Shown: positions 23,894-58,863, counted from the stretch's first letter. The stretch is 64,000 bases of DNA from Brachyhypopomus gauderio (GCF_052324685.1 NC_135225.1:3098929-3162928); one strand, 5' to 3'. The notes: generated by a model from the letters alone, not told the origin. Numbers and translations are program-made.

Positions 23894-25813
23894 GTTATAT
23901 ATAAATAGGCTACACTGTTTACAAGCTGACTGTACTCTGACTGGGCTCATAAGCGAGATTTCTGACTGGTCCAGAGACAGTAGGAGGGTGAGCAACGTGC
24001 AACAAGGCCGATGCACCTGGAAAGAGACATGTCAACACGTGTGGTCAGCACTTCCTAGCCGCCTGCTTCACCATGACAGACTGGCCTGCTTTGCTCACAC
24101 ATGACTCTCAGAGATGACAAAAAAACCCTAACCCGTTCATTATTAGCCTAAGCTTCTGTAAAAAGCCAATCTAAACTTAAGGACCATCCGCATTATAATG
24201 CAGCAAATCTTTTAATACAAGATGTAACTAGGTTGACATGTAGCATTTGTTTTCATCATGTTTTCTATCTGAATAGAAATAGGGGTACAAATCTGGGTTT
24301 AAACACCTGTGATGTAAAGAATTAAAAGAGCTGAAGAATAATAAATATATATATATATTTTACCTGTTTTGCAAAGGGTGTTTAATGTACTGTTCAGGGC
24401 TGGCCACAGCTAGGGTAGGACTGTCATTTGGGGTTTCTTCACTTTCAGTTCCTCGCTGGGTGATTAAACAAATCATTTTGGATTAATGTACAAAATAAAA
24501 GCATTTTAATATATCTGTAATACCAGCTCGTCATGGACATGACTATAACAGCATGGCGAAACCTACAATTACAAATCCAGTAAAAAAGAAAAACGAAAAC
24601 CAAAAGCTGGCTAGCTACCAGTCCGGAGGTGCTGACAAACTAACTGAAAACACATGTTGCAATTCAACATCATTAGATAACTAGAATCTAAATATATTAT
24701 GTGAAGTCAACCACTGATGTAATCTCTCTTTTCTCCGAGGTTGATCTCACTAGGAACTGCGAAGACACCAAACATTTCGCCCAGATGCAAACGCCAACTA
24801 GACGGTCAGACCCAGCCAGCACCTCCAGAGACGTGGGGGAGCAGATGAACGAACCTGCTGCTGTGACGGGGGGGACGGGGGACACACGAAATTAAACAAA
24901 CAAACAAAAAAAAAAACCAACCCAAGGAGCCCAGCTAGTTAATATCAGCAGAGGTGGTCAGCAAACCGCCTGGTGTTTGTTCACTCCTGACGGCCGTGAG
25001 AACACCACCACCCTGTTGACTCCACGTCCATGAGAACACCACCACCCTGTTGACTCCACGTCCATGAGAACACCACCACCCTGTTGACTCCACAATGAGA
25101 ACACCACCACCCTGTTGACTCCATGATAAACACACCCAACACATGCTGGTGCACTGAGCCCCCCAGCCCAAACGACCATTACATTACACACCTATATATA
25201 TTATTACCATTACATTAGAATATAAGGAACACACACACACACACACGCAAGAAACACACCCAACACATGCTGGTGCACTGAACCACGCGGCCCAAACCAG
25301 CATTACATTACACAGATATAGATTTTATTACCATTACATTAAAATATAAGGAACACGAACACACACACACACACGTGTCCGCGCGCTGGAGACCACGGGC
25401 TACACGCGCACGAGTCCACGCGCACAGCGCACCGATCCGTTTACCACGTTATCGACTCCGACTCGACGACCCACGTTAGACGGACGTGACTTTAAGCGGT
25501 ACGAGACACACGTCGCCGCGGCCCTCCGCCCTCCCGCGGCCCACAGAGTCACCGACGAACCGTCGCGCGGCTCACGGGCGCAGTTAGCCGGCTAAGCTAA
25601 CGTTAGCGCACTAGCACTAGCCGCTCATACGGCCGTGGATCAGAACACGTTACACAGCCCGTTATAATCCACATCACCGCGCACGACACGACACATCCAG
25701 GTAGAAAACACCGCACGGATACGCGAAAACGCCCCACGATTACCGTCTCAGACCGCGAGATCGCCCCGAGTCGCTGCGCCTCCTTCCCCGCTTACCGGCT
25801 CCGACGTCGCCAT
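21036..25813 (-). CDS. eif4e: Eukaryotic translation initiation factor 4E (cap-binding protein)
   Basis: Binds the mRNA 5' m7G cap and recruits eIF4G. Coding exons in transcript order: 25796-25813, 24364-24455, 23327-23422, 21982-22045, 21751-21864, 21520-21659, 21036-21150, totalling 639 nt (212 residues), phases consistent. It starts MATSEP like human eIF4E. With a constant offset of 5 from human numbering, the cap-contact residues are all present: W51, W97, E98, R152, K157 and W161 (human W56, W102, E103, R157, K162, W166). Family motifs HPLQNRWALWYFKNDKSK, DFWALYNH and GRWLMTLSKQQR are intact. The Mnk phosphorylation site context KSGSTTK is kept (Ser204, human Ser209). It belongs to class I; which fish paralogue (eif4ea, eif4eb or eif4e1c) cannot be decided from this sequence alone. 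Confidence 0.95.
22190..23272. mobile_element. Non-autonomous hAT-type foldback transposon with 8-bp target duplication
   Basis: The termini CAGAGGTGGG and CCCACCTCTG are exact inverted repeats, flanked by the identical 8-bp duplication CTATATTG (22182-22189 and 23273-23280), the hAT hallmark. The arms are long: repeated ACTTGACTTG/ACTCGAGTC motifs near each end, then a second inverted match (left about 22500-22620, right about 22995-23080, including TTTTGTTGGTGTCCAC). There is no transposase ORF. It sits in an eif4e intron, 46 bp beyond the 5' splice site of exon 23327-23422. Confidence 0.93.
23809..23891. repeat. (AT)n microsatellite, about 41 units
   Basis: Uninterrupted AT run in the eif4e intron between exons 24364-24455 and 23327-23422. 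Confidence 0.97.
24998..25126. repeat. 34-bp tandem repeat, 4 copies, in eif4e intron 1
   Basis: The unit begins GAGAACACCACCACCCTGTT. Copies start at 24998, 25032, 25066 and 25097 (the third is 3 bp shorter). Confidence 0.92.
25130..25372. repeat. Direct duplication of about 120 bp in eif4e intron 1
   Basis: Two copies (about 25130-25248 and 25254-25372) share ACACCCAACACATGCTGGTG, a CATTACATTACAC block and a trailing CA run, with a few substitutions. Confidence 0.85.
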
Positions 25814-25890
25814 CTTGCCTTCTGGCTGCTCGGCGCTGCTGCGTCACACAGGCGCTCGTGATCTACGGCGGCGCGCGCGGCTCACGCGCG
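25375..25890 (-). promoter_or_regulatory. eif4e: eif4e CpG-rich promoter and 5' end
   Basis: Dense CpG DNA around the first coding exon. The start codon lies in AAGATGGCGAC, a YY1-like context common at housekeeping starts. A CRE-like TGCGTCAC is at about 25839-25846. The transcription start is probably just upstream (about 25815-25860). Confidence 0.6.
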
Positions 25891-27710
25891 CACCAAGTCG
25901 TTTCACGCGGACAATTTCAATAAATGAATGAATGACTCATTTAACTCGTTTAGCTTCTCCCCCCCCGCCTCAAAAACGGAGCTATATCGTTCTCATCTTC
26001 TTGATTGCCTAGTATTGAAGTAGCCTGCCTGTTTTGGTGTAAGATAACTAGTTATGTTTTAAACATGCTCTAAATATGAAAGGAACTCATTGGTATTTAC
26101 TTAAGCTAAAAACTCACAAATGAAAGTGTGTAAATATAAACGTCTGATTCAGAAAGTGTATAAATATAAACAACGAAGGAGTAGTTAGGCCTACATACAA
26201 GCTACGGATACATTATGAAGAATGTATTTATTTATTTCTCTTGGCTTGGGCTGCTGGGTATTTTTAATAACATTGCTGACAAAAGATGCTTTCAATCTTA
26301 ATGTTTTATTTCCTCCATGAAGTTTCTACTTTACAGTACTTGTCATAGATGACATTATTGTAAAACGTTTTTAGCATGTTACAGTACCACATGTAAATAT
26401 GAATTTTAATTAGTATTACAGCATAGTCAAAAGTAGTAATTTAAAGAAATACTGCACATGGATATATGTATGTTTATAAACAAAATAAATCAAACTTTAG
26501 TATGCAGGAAAAATAAGCCAATAGAGTTAATATAACATACTGTACGTGTGCATTTAATTCCTTGGAATAAAGGAATTCCAAAGCAGGTGTTGTGGTGTTT
26601 TTGTGTTTTTGCTTTAAAAAATAATATTTTGCAGAATATTTAGCAAAAATCAATCTGATTTGAACTGACCATGATTCTTTCAAACTAATTAGGAAAAAAA
26701 TGAAAATAAATTTTTTTTGAGCACACTATCTTAGGAAAAACTATATTTTTTAAATGTTTATGGCTAAAACAAAAAACAAACAGTCTTTCTTTAAATGTTA
26801 ATGGACAAACCCAGTGAACAATCTGTTCATTTTTTTGTTTCCTATGTGTAGCATTGGGGAATGAGGCAGGGGTATAACACTTGGAACATTTCTCAGTTTT
26901 CTGCAGATTTATATTATTATAAATGAACCTTAGTTCTTTACCCTTAATAGTTAAATATAAAATATTTATTACTCACTTATTTAGTAATAAGAGTGGGTTG
27001 AAATCTAGAAAAATCTGCTGTATGTTTCGCAATAATGTATTATTGTAAGGAGATGTGAAATGGTAAATCTGAATCACTGAGCTTTAGAATATCTATTCTA
27101 GACAATGTTGTGAATAGAATAGCTTATTCCTGTAAATAATTGACACATTAAGCAGAGCAATAACCGCAAGTTAATTAAGGGATTTAAATTCTTTATATCA
27201 GTTGAGTTCCTCACAAAGACTGACATAAAAGGCTTGTGTTTCTATGAACGCTCCTCATTTGTTTGTGTTCTTTTGTTCATCAAAACTATAGTCCTAATTA
27301 AAAAGACACATTACATGTAATATATACATTCTGTTTCTTAAAAATGTTGACACGTTGGTATTCATGGGAATTTCTCCGCCTTTGCAGTAAGAACAAAATA
27401 CAGCGTGGATCTCAAAGACACCATTACAGGTTGTACACACATGACAGGAAGTGGTTTCAGAATCAAAAGCGCTTTGTGAGCTAAGTTGGAAGATTTAGTC
27501 CACCTTCCGCACCTTTAGAAGGTGAAACGACCTTAAAGTCCACACATCTTCTAAACAATGCATGTCTAGTCTAAAATCTCATAGAAGTCCAGCAGTGCTC
27601 TCCTGTCTAAAATGGAGCAGGACAGATGTACAGAAGTTTCTAATCAGCAGAGAAAACCAACACAGCTGTGCAATTGGGCTTTCCATTTAAGTGAGCAAAA
27701 ATACTCTAAA
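25891..27710. other. Intergenic spacer upstream of eif4e
   Basis: AT-rich. I see no exon, RNA gene or recognisable transposon. Confidence 0.6.
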
Positions 27711-29640
27711 AATCAATCAATTATTCAATCACAATTTAATTTATATAGCACTTTTTTACAACAATTGTTGACACAAAGTGTCTTGAGTCCAAGCCCCCAG
27801 TGAACAAGCCAAGGGCGACAGTGGCAAGGAAAAACTCCCTAAGAGCACGAGGAAGAAACCTTGAGAGGAACCAAGACTCAGGGGGGGAAACCCATCCTCC
27901 TCTGGCCGACGCTGGTCACCATAGCAACAATTAGAGATAGAAAAACAAAGAAAAGATGGAAAGGATAAATAAATCTCCTCTTGATGTGTATTTATATACA
28001 CAAGCATCTCCATGTAATTCCTATTCAGTCCTAACCGTCTTGATGGTTGGTAATAGCAGAGGAGAATTCGGGGCGGTGAGAGGGCCCAGGGTGGTGGGTT
28101 TATCCTTCATCCACACTGGTTAGTCAGGGCAGTGGGTTTATCCTTCATCCACACTGGTTAGTCAGGGCAGTGGGTTTATCCTTCATCCACACTGGTTAGT
28201 CAGGGCAGTGGGTTTATCCTTCATCCACACTGGTTAGTCAGGGCAGTGGGTTTATCATTCATCCACACTGGTTAGTCAGGGCAGTGGGTTGATCCTTCAT
28301 CATATCTGGTTAGGCAGGAGGTGGTCGGCCCAGGATGGATCTCTGGAAATGTTTTTCTCTCCTCGTCTCAGTGTTCCTCGGGTAGGTGGGCATTTATGGA
28401 AAAATAAAACAGGGAAAATTAGCTCTGTATGGGATCATATGCGGGACAGATGAAATGTAAACATTTCTGGAGTGTGGCAGCAACTACGGCATTAAATTAA
28501 ACGATTACAGCCTAGCTAAAAAGGCAGAACCAGAAGGTAACACAGACTTGGGAGCATCCTGAGATATTAGCATCCATCCACTACACTGTCAACAAACTTG
28601 AGTGACCACGAGCAGTGACAGGACGACAGCACCAGCGCCCCAGTCTACCATAAAACCCTTCGCCTATGAACCCCTGGATCTGTACCTTTATCTAAGGGGG
28701 CACATGAGTTATCAAATGCTAAACTAAATAAGTGGGTTTTCAGCCTAGACTTAGAGATTGAGACTGTGTCGGACACATTCTGGAAGGTTATTCCAAAGTT
28801 GGGGGGCCTTATAAAAAAAGGCTCTTTCCCCTGCTGTTACCTTATTTATTGTTGGAACTACTGTAATAAGAGGCAAGCACCCTGTGATCTTAGTGGACGT
28901 GGAGGTTCATAATAGGAAATAAGTTCCTGGAGGTAATCAGGAGAAAGCCCGTGCAGTGCTTTATAAGTCAGTAGAAGAATTTTTAAATCAATACAAAATT
29001 TAACTGGGAGCCAATGCAGTGCTGAATGGACTGGTCTGATATGATCGAATTTCCTAGTTCTAGTCAGAACTCTGGCTGCGGCATTTTGAACTATTCGAAG
29101 TTTATTTAGATTTCTATTTGAGCATCCTGACAGTAGTGAGTTACAGTAGTCTAGTCTAGAGTTAACAAAGGCGTGCACCAATTTTTCTGCATCATCCTGT
29201 GATAATGCATTTCTTAACTTGGCAATGTTGCGGAGATGTAGAAAAGCTATCCTAGTAGTATTATCTATGTGATCTATTGTGTTGAAAGCTGCACTAAGAT
29301 TCAGAAGCACTAGTAGAGATATAGTCTTGATCTGAGGCAAGGAGGAGATCATTTTTACTTTGACTAATGCTGTTTCAGTACTATGGTGAGGCCTAAATCC
29401 AGACTGGAACTTTTCAAATATGTGATTTCTATGCAGATATAAGCATAATTGCTGGGCTACAGCTTTTTCTATGATCTTGGATATAAATATGTTTGAAATG
29501 GGTCTATAATTTACAGAAGATACAAATGGTAAGACTTGATGATTTATTTGAAAATAAAAAAACACTCTCCAGCAATACAAAATTAAAAGATCTAACATTA
29601 GAAGAATGTATAAGAGGTCTTCAAAAAGCACCAGTGACAA
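27711..29640 (-). mobile_element. Truncated LINE (L2/CR1-like) with internal deletion
   Basis: On the minus strand the ORF 29640-28858 contains reverse-transcriptase blocks typical of fish L2-like elements (NYRPISNIFISKIIEKAV, FQSGFRPHHSTETALVKV, LNLSAAFNTIDH). It then jumps directly to the C-terminal part (FVNSRLDYCNSLLSGC, ALHWLPV, LLTYKALHG). The block carrying the catalytic YxDD motif is missing, so the copy is dead. Degenerate C-terminal codons and a long 3'UTR continue to about 27711, ending in a GTGCTATATAAATT-type tail. The 5' part is absent. Confidence 0.85.
28094..28318. repeat. 38-bp minisatellite, 6 copies, inside the LINE 3'UTR
   Basis: The unit begins GTGGGTTTATCCTTCATCCA. Copies start at 28094, 28132, 28170, 28208, 28246 and 28284; the last is diverged. 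Confidence 0.93.
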
Positions 29641-30591
29641 ACATACAGTAAAACGTATTTTAGCACACTTGAATGATATAATACTATATATCTGATTATG
29701 TTTAAAAGGCAGTTTTCAAGTCATATTCTTTGGGAGTTGAAAAAACTCAAATGTGGTGAAACCAGTAATTATCTTTCAATTAAGTTCCAGTAAATAAATG
29801 GTTTAGATTCGACACATTATCAAAATGCAGCATACAATCCTCCATGATTAGTACTTTGATAAGCATGATCTAAAACCATGGAGGGATTTCAAAGAGATAT
29901 GCAAAGCATACAGACATTGAATGAAGGAGGTCACTCGTACAACAAATAAAAAATACTACAAAACTGTGCATACAGAACATTTCAAAAGTGCTTTTTCAAA
30001 CAATGTCATGTGTAATGGGAATATTTTTTCATAATCCAGAATGAATGTACCTTCATTACTTGTATGACTGTGATAAAACCAGTGCTACATGTTTATTCGA
30101 ATCTAACAGACTATTGTCTCACATACACTTTAAAAGAGTAATGTATATTTTATTTTGTGGTTATTGAAACCATATTACTGATACAATGACACGATAAAAC
30201 AGCAACTCCTGATCATTTGAAATGACAGCACCCAAGGTTGAGAAGTAAAAAAACAATAGGATTCACATTGTACAATGTCAATTCTGAGTGTTTACTACAT
30301 ACATTGTTTACAGGTTTACACAGTCATATTGCAGTAAACACTCCTGTGGAACAGAAATTAAATACAAAGAGTTGTGAAAATGTTCAGAATAAATAGTCAT
30401 ATCTTTTATGCACCAGTTCCATCTTTTTGCATAAAACCAGATTATTAACATCTGTTTTGAGCACCTTCTCTTTACAATGAAAAAGACATGTATACACACC
30501 AAAACTCACAGTTAAAAACTGACAGTCAACATCATTAAAAAAGTTGAGATGAAGAGTATGAATGAAAAAGAGCACATGTAAAAATAGGTCT

Positions 30592-30644
<53 letters not shown>

Positions 30645-30686
30645 CTGACTGAGGTAAGGCATTAGCTAAAAGTGGCACCGTCACTG
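29641..30686. other. tet1 3'UTR and downstream spacer
   Basis: Noncoding and AT-rich. A minus-strand AATAAA-type polyA signal lies at about 30147-30153, and a (GA)n run at 30595-30644 lies just after the tet1 stop codon in transcript sense. Confidence 0.5.
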
Positions 30687-52740
<22,054 letters not shown>

Positions 52741-52916
52741 AACTAAGCTTACTGGGAGTACTGGGGTTTAGAGATGAGAGAGCAGGCATGAGAAACAGAA
52801 TTATTACAGTTCTGAATTTGAGTATCTTGAAAATATGGTGTTTGATTGTTCTTATTCAGCATCAGGTCCTTGAAACTGAAGTTAGAATTGTGTCTCTGGC
52901 CTTCCCAGTGGCATGT
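52741..52916 (-). other. tet1: tet1 5'UTR part of the first coding exon
   Basis: A good acceptor (CTTTTTTGCAG) ends at 52917, so this exon likely runs 52916-51319. The UTR has a short upstream ORF (MPLGRPETQF, stop) starting 4 nt inside. The upstream frame is closed by a stop before [10 protein letters not shown], which supports that start. Confidence 0.6.
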
Positions 52917-52989
52917 CTGCAAAAAAGATAAATACATTATGATTGGCACACAATCTGCATGAATGCAATTATACAGCCTAAGTATCTAG

Positions 52990-53018
52990 AGCACCTGCTT
53001 ATTATTATTATTATGAGA

Positions 53019-53070
<52 letters not shown>
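52990..53070. repeat. (TTA)n microsatellite upstream of tet1
   Basis: About 25 TTA units with one interruption (GAGAG near 53015). Confidence 0.93.
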
Positions 53071-53072
<2 letters not shown>

Positions 53073-54355
53073 AGCTACAGAACATTTTGAAGATTTGGTG
53101 GCAAAACAGCTTAAACAGTTCTAGTAAGCACGTTAAATAAAATGTAAACCAAGTGAAAATGTCCGAGGTACTACTAAAGACATTTTTCCATATTATTACC
53201 AACAGTAAAAACATGTTGTATAAATAAGGAGAGTTTGCACCTAATAGCTTATCAACAAAACTAACGCCCAACTATGGGGAATCTACCGTCCATAACGTGG
53301 TCTGTAAGCGATCATATAAATATATATATAAATATTAAAATATGTATCCGAAACGTAGCCTGTGTGTTTTTATTACCTGATCAACGCTGACATGTCCTGA
53401 AACAGGTTTTACAAACTGAACTGCACCAGTTGTGTTAATATTGTAATGAGTGTAATTAGCATTCGCTAGCTGCTGGTTTGTCCGTTATCGTTGAGCTTGA
53501 AACAGCGTCTCACAACTTACACACGACCACCATATAAACCACATTACTGCCTCGAACGGTCCAAATGACCCAAAACCCATTCTGCTACAGAGCTTGTGGG
53601 ATTAGTGTGTAGACTTTTAAACCAGTTCAAATACTTCACATACCGGAGAGTAATAATACTCCACCAGACGGGTGATCCTTCAACATGTTCCCTTGGCTAC
53701 TTTGTCGACCAACTAAAACTTTATAGAAACTTTGTAACTGCACACCGACGCCCAATCTCTCTCATTTAACTCCCAAGGGCGACATGTTGCCACAAAGTAA
53801 AAGACCCCAATAAAACGGACATCCCGTGTGAGTGAGTCCAGTCACCGCAGCCCCAGTGCCAGACGACCCACGGGCTCCAGTCACAGCGTCTGTTTCATGG
53901 ACGTTGGGAGGGTGAGAGGAAAATATGGAGTGGATTGGTTGAGTGATTTAATATTCTCATTAACCGACCCATAATAACAATAATAATGATTATGATAATA
54001 CATACAAGCATAATTTACCTTCATGTCGACATCGACTAGACACCTCGGAGTGTACTGAGCAAGAACACTTCTGAAGTTATTATATTATATTATATATTAT
54101 TATAAAGCCTATCACCAGAGAGCAATTCTACGTGTCTAACTTCTGTTAATTTTAGACGAAAGATTAGTGTGTTGAGTTTAAACCTATTGTCCAATTTGTC
54201 CAATGACTTTTTTTTTTAAGTCAAAAATAATTATATTTGACTTTTGGTTGGAATTTAAAGAAAATGTAAAAATGTCATGCTACAATGATTCATCATTATG
54301 AAAGTATGGCATATAAGTATAAGCACGCTATGGTGATTTCCTAAATCTCCAACGC
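53071..54355. other. Region upstream of the tet1 first coding exon
   Basis: Should hold the noncoding tet1 first exon and promoter, perhaps near 53700-53900 where base composition becomes more balanced, but there is no clear CpG island or core motif. Otherwise AT-rich. Confidence 0.4.
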
Positions 54356-54359
54356 CAGT

Positions 54360-55664
54360 AGTGGTGAGTATACCCCAACAAAAATGTCAATGTCTAAATA
54401 CTTGTCATGTTTCCCTGAGTATTAATTACAGCTTGACAGCGACATCTCACGTTGTTCACAAGTCATCTTATTGTCTGCTGAGGCGTGGCACCCCACTCCA
54501 TGCCCACCACACTGCAGGCGGCCCTCAGGTCATTGAGGTTCTGGGCTACAGAGTTACGAGCCTCTACACATTGACTCAGCTGATCCTGCAGGTTTTCTAT
54601 GAGATTCAGGTCTGGAGAAAGTGCAGGTCACTCCATTTGAGGTTCCCTGGTCTCCAGCAGCCGTTCCCCAATGATGTTGAGCTGCAGCATTGTCATCCAT
54701 GAAGATGACATTAGGCCTGTGTTGTTCATGCAGAGGCACAATGACTGGAATAATTATGTTATTCAAGTACTATGGGCTTGTCACAAAGTGTAGGGCAGTT
54801 CTGTATTGACTAGACACACCTTGCCACACTAACACCACCACCAAAGACTCATGTGGTGACAACAGTGGCTGATGCATAGCACTCTTCTTGGCATCTCCAA
54901 CATCACTGGCCTTCATTTCAGCTCAGCATGAATTGAATTTCATCAGGAAACTGAGGCCCACTGGTCCCCCGTCCTGCATAAATGCTCCGTGGCCCTGCGC
55001 CTGCTGGTGTGGTCAGGTACCCTTGCAGGTCATCGAGGACCCAGACCACTCTGATGTAAACGGTTTTGAATGGTCTGACGGGACAGTTGGGTGCCACTCA
55101 CCTTCCTTAAATGTGCCTGGAGTTGTGTAGCATTCAGGGCGCTGTTCACAATGAAGCAGTCATCAGTGTGGGATGTTGCAGTGGACATTCACTTCATTGC
55201 CTTTCTGTGACTCTTCCAGTCTCTCTCTATATCTGTTGCGACCTGCTGATGACACTCTGTGACACTCTAAGTTCAGTGGTCACTTCTGTCTGAGAACATC
55301 TTGTTTATAGCCTCCCAATAGCGAGATACTGTTGATCAATTGATAGGTGTTGTTTTGGTCTCATGATATTAAAATGTGAACAGTATGATGAGGAGGACTG
55401 TTTAAATACCAATTGAACCAGGAAACGTATTTTCCCTTCATGGATCAAACACCTGTTGTGAATTTTGCCGTTAAGCTCCTTGTTAGAGAACAGCAAGTTC
55501 TGAAAAAAATACTGAAACACTGAACAATTCAGTCATGTGCATTCAGTAGTTTAGAGAAGGTCACATTAAGTTCACCTGTAAAGGTCAGAGTGCATTTTAG
55601 ACTCGTACTGAAATTTCACCCGAAAGCCAAATATCCCTAACTTTTTGTGAGTAGTGTTACATTT
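54360..55664 (-). pseudogene. Near full-length but inactive Tc1/mariner-like transposon
   Basis: The right end reads CCCTAACTTTTTGTGAGTA in reverse orientation. The transposase start MRPKQHLSIDQQYLAIGRL (from about 55362) hits a stop codon at once. Later segments are recognisable in shifting frames: LNATQLQAHLRKVSGTQLSR, the VIFMDDNA catalytic block near 54700, and ME(W)PALSPDLNLIENLQDQL. Stops and frameshifts disable it. The left end is approximate because no clear matching inverted terminus was found there. Confidence 0.88.
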
Positions 55665-58300
55665 TCTTCTATATTAATAATTCAACTCTGAGCTGTATTA
55701 AATATTGATGACCTACATCACAATCTTACAGGACACTGTGAGGTTAGTCCTACTGACCATTGCTAGATCTGATTTGACAAAGGTGACCTGCTTGGAAAAA
55801 TGTAATGGGTATGAAGGTGGGTTTGATCATAGTTAGCATTGCCTGCTTCCTCTACAATATACAGGAGCTCATACAAAGTTGAACTGTGAATCATTTTGTT
55901 TTGCAGACAGCTCTGTGCCACACTTCGCAAAAGCATCCAAACACAGTTAATGTCTTTAAATGGTACAACGTGTATTACAATGAACAGTCTCTCACTCTCT
56001 TGTTTAAGATGGTCTTAACTCTACTGTGCTTTTGATAAATGGGGTGTATTTAGTAGTAATAGCAGCAGTAGTAGGTGCAGCAGGACAATTTAAAGCATGT
56101 TTCATATACAAATGTCTTTCAAAGTGCAAATCATAATCATAGGTCTAAATCATATAGTATAAATACGTGATTCGGAATCAGTAACTCAGAAGTCAAAAAC
56201 AATATAAAAGAGAAACGGGTTTAGTGCCTAGCCAACAAAGTAAGTAAATGCACAAAAGGATAGAAATTTTTTGTTTTAAAATTGGATTTGGTTTTAGTCA
56301 CATCTGACATTTGCTTATAATTGGTTGGAGTTGTGGTTAACACAGCAGGTAAAAACTGTGGCATCATATTTTGCTGCAGTTCCAGCACTACTAATTTACA
56401 AGACCTGATTATGTTGGAGTTTGTCTGGCCTGTTGGAGATTCATGAAGGTCTTAAGACAGTATTAACAGTTTCAAATCTTATTGAAGTCGTCTTGGCAGA
56501 TGGACATAGAGTATGAGTAAAATTGTATTATATTTATATTAATATTATATTACATTTCTAAAATTTATTTCTAAACATATTGCTAAACGTTTTTAATAGT
56601 CTAGAACTGTGCCCCATGAACAGCTATGAGATATATTCCACCTTTTGTAACTAAAAGCATTAGACAAATACAGAGTGTAAGCCATTTTAAATTACTGTAA
56701 ATTCAATAAACATGTTAACGAGGATAATGAGACAGGTGCAGCAGGCTAGTACAGTGTAGGTTAAGATAGGGAAGGGTCAACAACAAACAACAACCACAAT
56801 AGCATTAAACACACAACAAAGACACAAACCAACCAAGGGCACCTTTACAGTGCCGTACCATTACAGGACATCCCCACCCCCCTCTCCCACAGTATGGTAA
56901 TAGTCTCAGTATGGTACAAAGACCTATTTAAATGAGGTAGAAACGAGCTGAAGCCTCAGTTGAAAACCTTTGTAGTAGTTTATTTTAAACAGCTTCTAAG
57001 GATTATCTGTTCACTACATGGTTTTGTTCTTGAGAGTGTTTGCTAAGAATAGCATTAAAAGAGTTATTACAAGGAGCTGAAGGTGCCAGTGTGTGGCTGT
57101 GTTTCAAGGGGTAAAGATTAGTGGGAGGATGATTCACCATGCTGTCATCTGTCATGTGACTGGTGGAGGTGTGGGAGGCCAATGGTGTTTGTTATGGCTT
57201 TCGTCAGTGGGAAGGCCATCCGTCTATGGTTGCTTAACTGTGTGGAACTGGTGACACTGAGCATGTATTAATGGTGCCAGTGGGGATTAATATGACCTTA
57301 GTCACTGGGGAGGCCAATATTGAAACAGCTGTGAAATAACCTTATTTCAAAGCGGGCTTAGAAGAGGAGGGGGGTTGATGCTTGCTCTCACTGCTAAGCC
57401 TTGTGGACATGATGTAGCCTGAGTCCAATGAATGATTCAGAGAAGCAGAGAACCACCAACAAAGTGTTTTATGAATTGTTATGGCAGGTATGGTTAAGGC
57501 AAATGTACGAGCAGTAGAGATGAGCGTTAGGGGATTTGTAGCTCTGTCTTCCACCTCATCGCTTGTGTAGTTCGGCCTGTGAGGCCATGAATTAAGGGGA
57601 CCCGTTACCAGTAGCGAAAGGGCTAGCCAGCGGTTGTGGTTAAGGAGCACACAGACCATAACGGTCGAGTGCCTGAGGTTGTTGTGTCATTGTGTAAAGT
57701 GGTAGATCCAGATGGAATGGGTGGTACTGAGCGTCCAGTGGCTTTAGTCACCGGGGAGGCCGGGATGGGTCTGCGGTGATAGAACAAGTAAAATCCTGTG
57801 GAGGCACACGAGGACAAATTAATGATAAGTAAAATCAGATTTACATCTTTTACATCTTATCCTCCTGCGCATAAGTAAAATATAATAATAATCTTTTAAA
57901 ACGCCATTAGCATAAAATGTGGAGGGTTACCAACTGTAGACTGAATACTGAATGTTTTAGATGTAATATTGAGCGCGAGTTCAGCCTAAGGACACGAAGA
58001 GTCGCTTTTTTGCCGTTTGCCAGGTGTCCTGTTCTTTCTCCAGCTCGCAACACGATAAACAGAGATACAGCTCCCCGGTTTGGTAAAGAATAGACATTAC
58101 AATCGTTCAGTAATTCACTATAAAAACAATACAGCAAAAATAATCGTGACTGCTCGGACCATATGGTGCATATATAATCTATGGTTCTGTTCTGCCCTGT
58201 TGTATGTACTCTACGTTTACATCTATGCCAATCGGTTTCGAGCAAATTGAAATTATAGCTGGAATATTATCTAGCTGTCTCGGGTTGTCGTAGCGGAGAT
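55665..58300. other. Spacer between the Tc1-like element and slc25a16
   Basis: Mostly AT-rich. At about 57150-57780 a short motif (GTCA-C-GGGGAGGCC) recurs three or four times at uneven spacing. No gene was recognised. Confidence 0.5.
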
Positions 58301-58430
58301 CACCGGGGAGGAGGAGGTGGGCTGCACCGATCTGAGTAGTTCAGGTAAAAGCGTCACACACACGTGGCGCATCCAGCATGCGGGGCGCTTCTCCAGTGAC
58401 ATCATCACTCTGCGACAGGAACGGGACCCA

Positions 58431-58511
58431 TGAAGGACACTAGAGACGGAGGAGCAATGAAACCTCGAGAGGCGCATGGCGAGTTTGTGCCTCATGTCCT
58501 GAAGTCCCCGT
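58431..58511 (+). other. Possible first exon of an unplaced plus-strand transcript
   Basis: An ATG opens 27 codons (MKDTRDGGAMKPREAHGEF...) ending at a consensus donor GTGAGT, just after a CpG-containing stretch (58280-58440). It could be a leader exon of slc25a16 or an unrelated transcript. No homology was recognised. Confidence 0.2.
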
Positions 58512-58804
58512 GTGAGTACATTATACTCGTTATGGTCTAGGAGCCGTCAACATGGTATAGCGTGTGAATATTAAAATGATAGACGTTAGATTTAATCTAG
58601 CTCTGGAACTGACAGTCTGGCCCACCGATGTGTTGATCAAGCGGGTGTGACGTTAGATGAGGAGGTGAACTGGTGCTGGTACCACACATGGACCATGTTT
58701 CACACATGTGCTGACATCTGGATACGGGTCTTGGAGTCACTGTGTTCCGGAAAGGTTTGCTGGTGTGGTGGAGATACAGGAGCAGAGCAAAGACTACATC
58801 TGCT

Positions 58805-58805
<1 letters not shown>

Positions 58806-58861
<56 letters not shown>
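58806..58861. repeat. (CA)28 microsatellite next to the slc25a16 promoter
   Basis: Uninterrupted CA run directly upstream of the GC-rich promoter segment. Confidence 0.95.
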
Positions 58862-58863
<2 letters not shown>

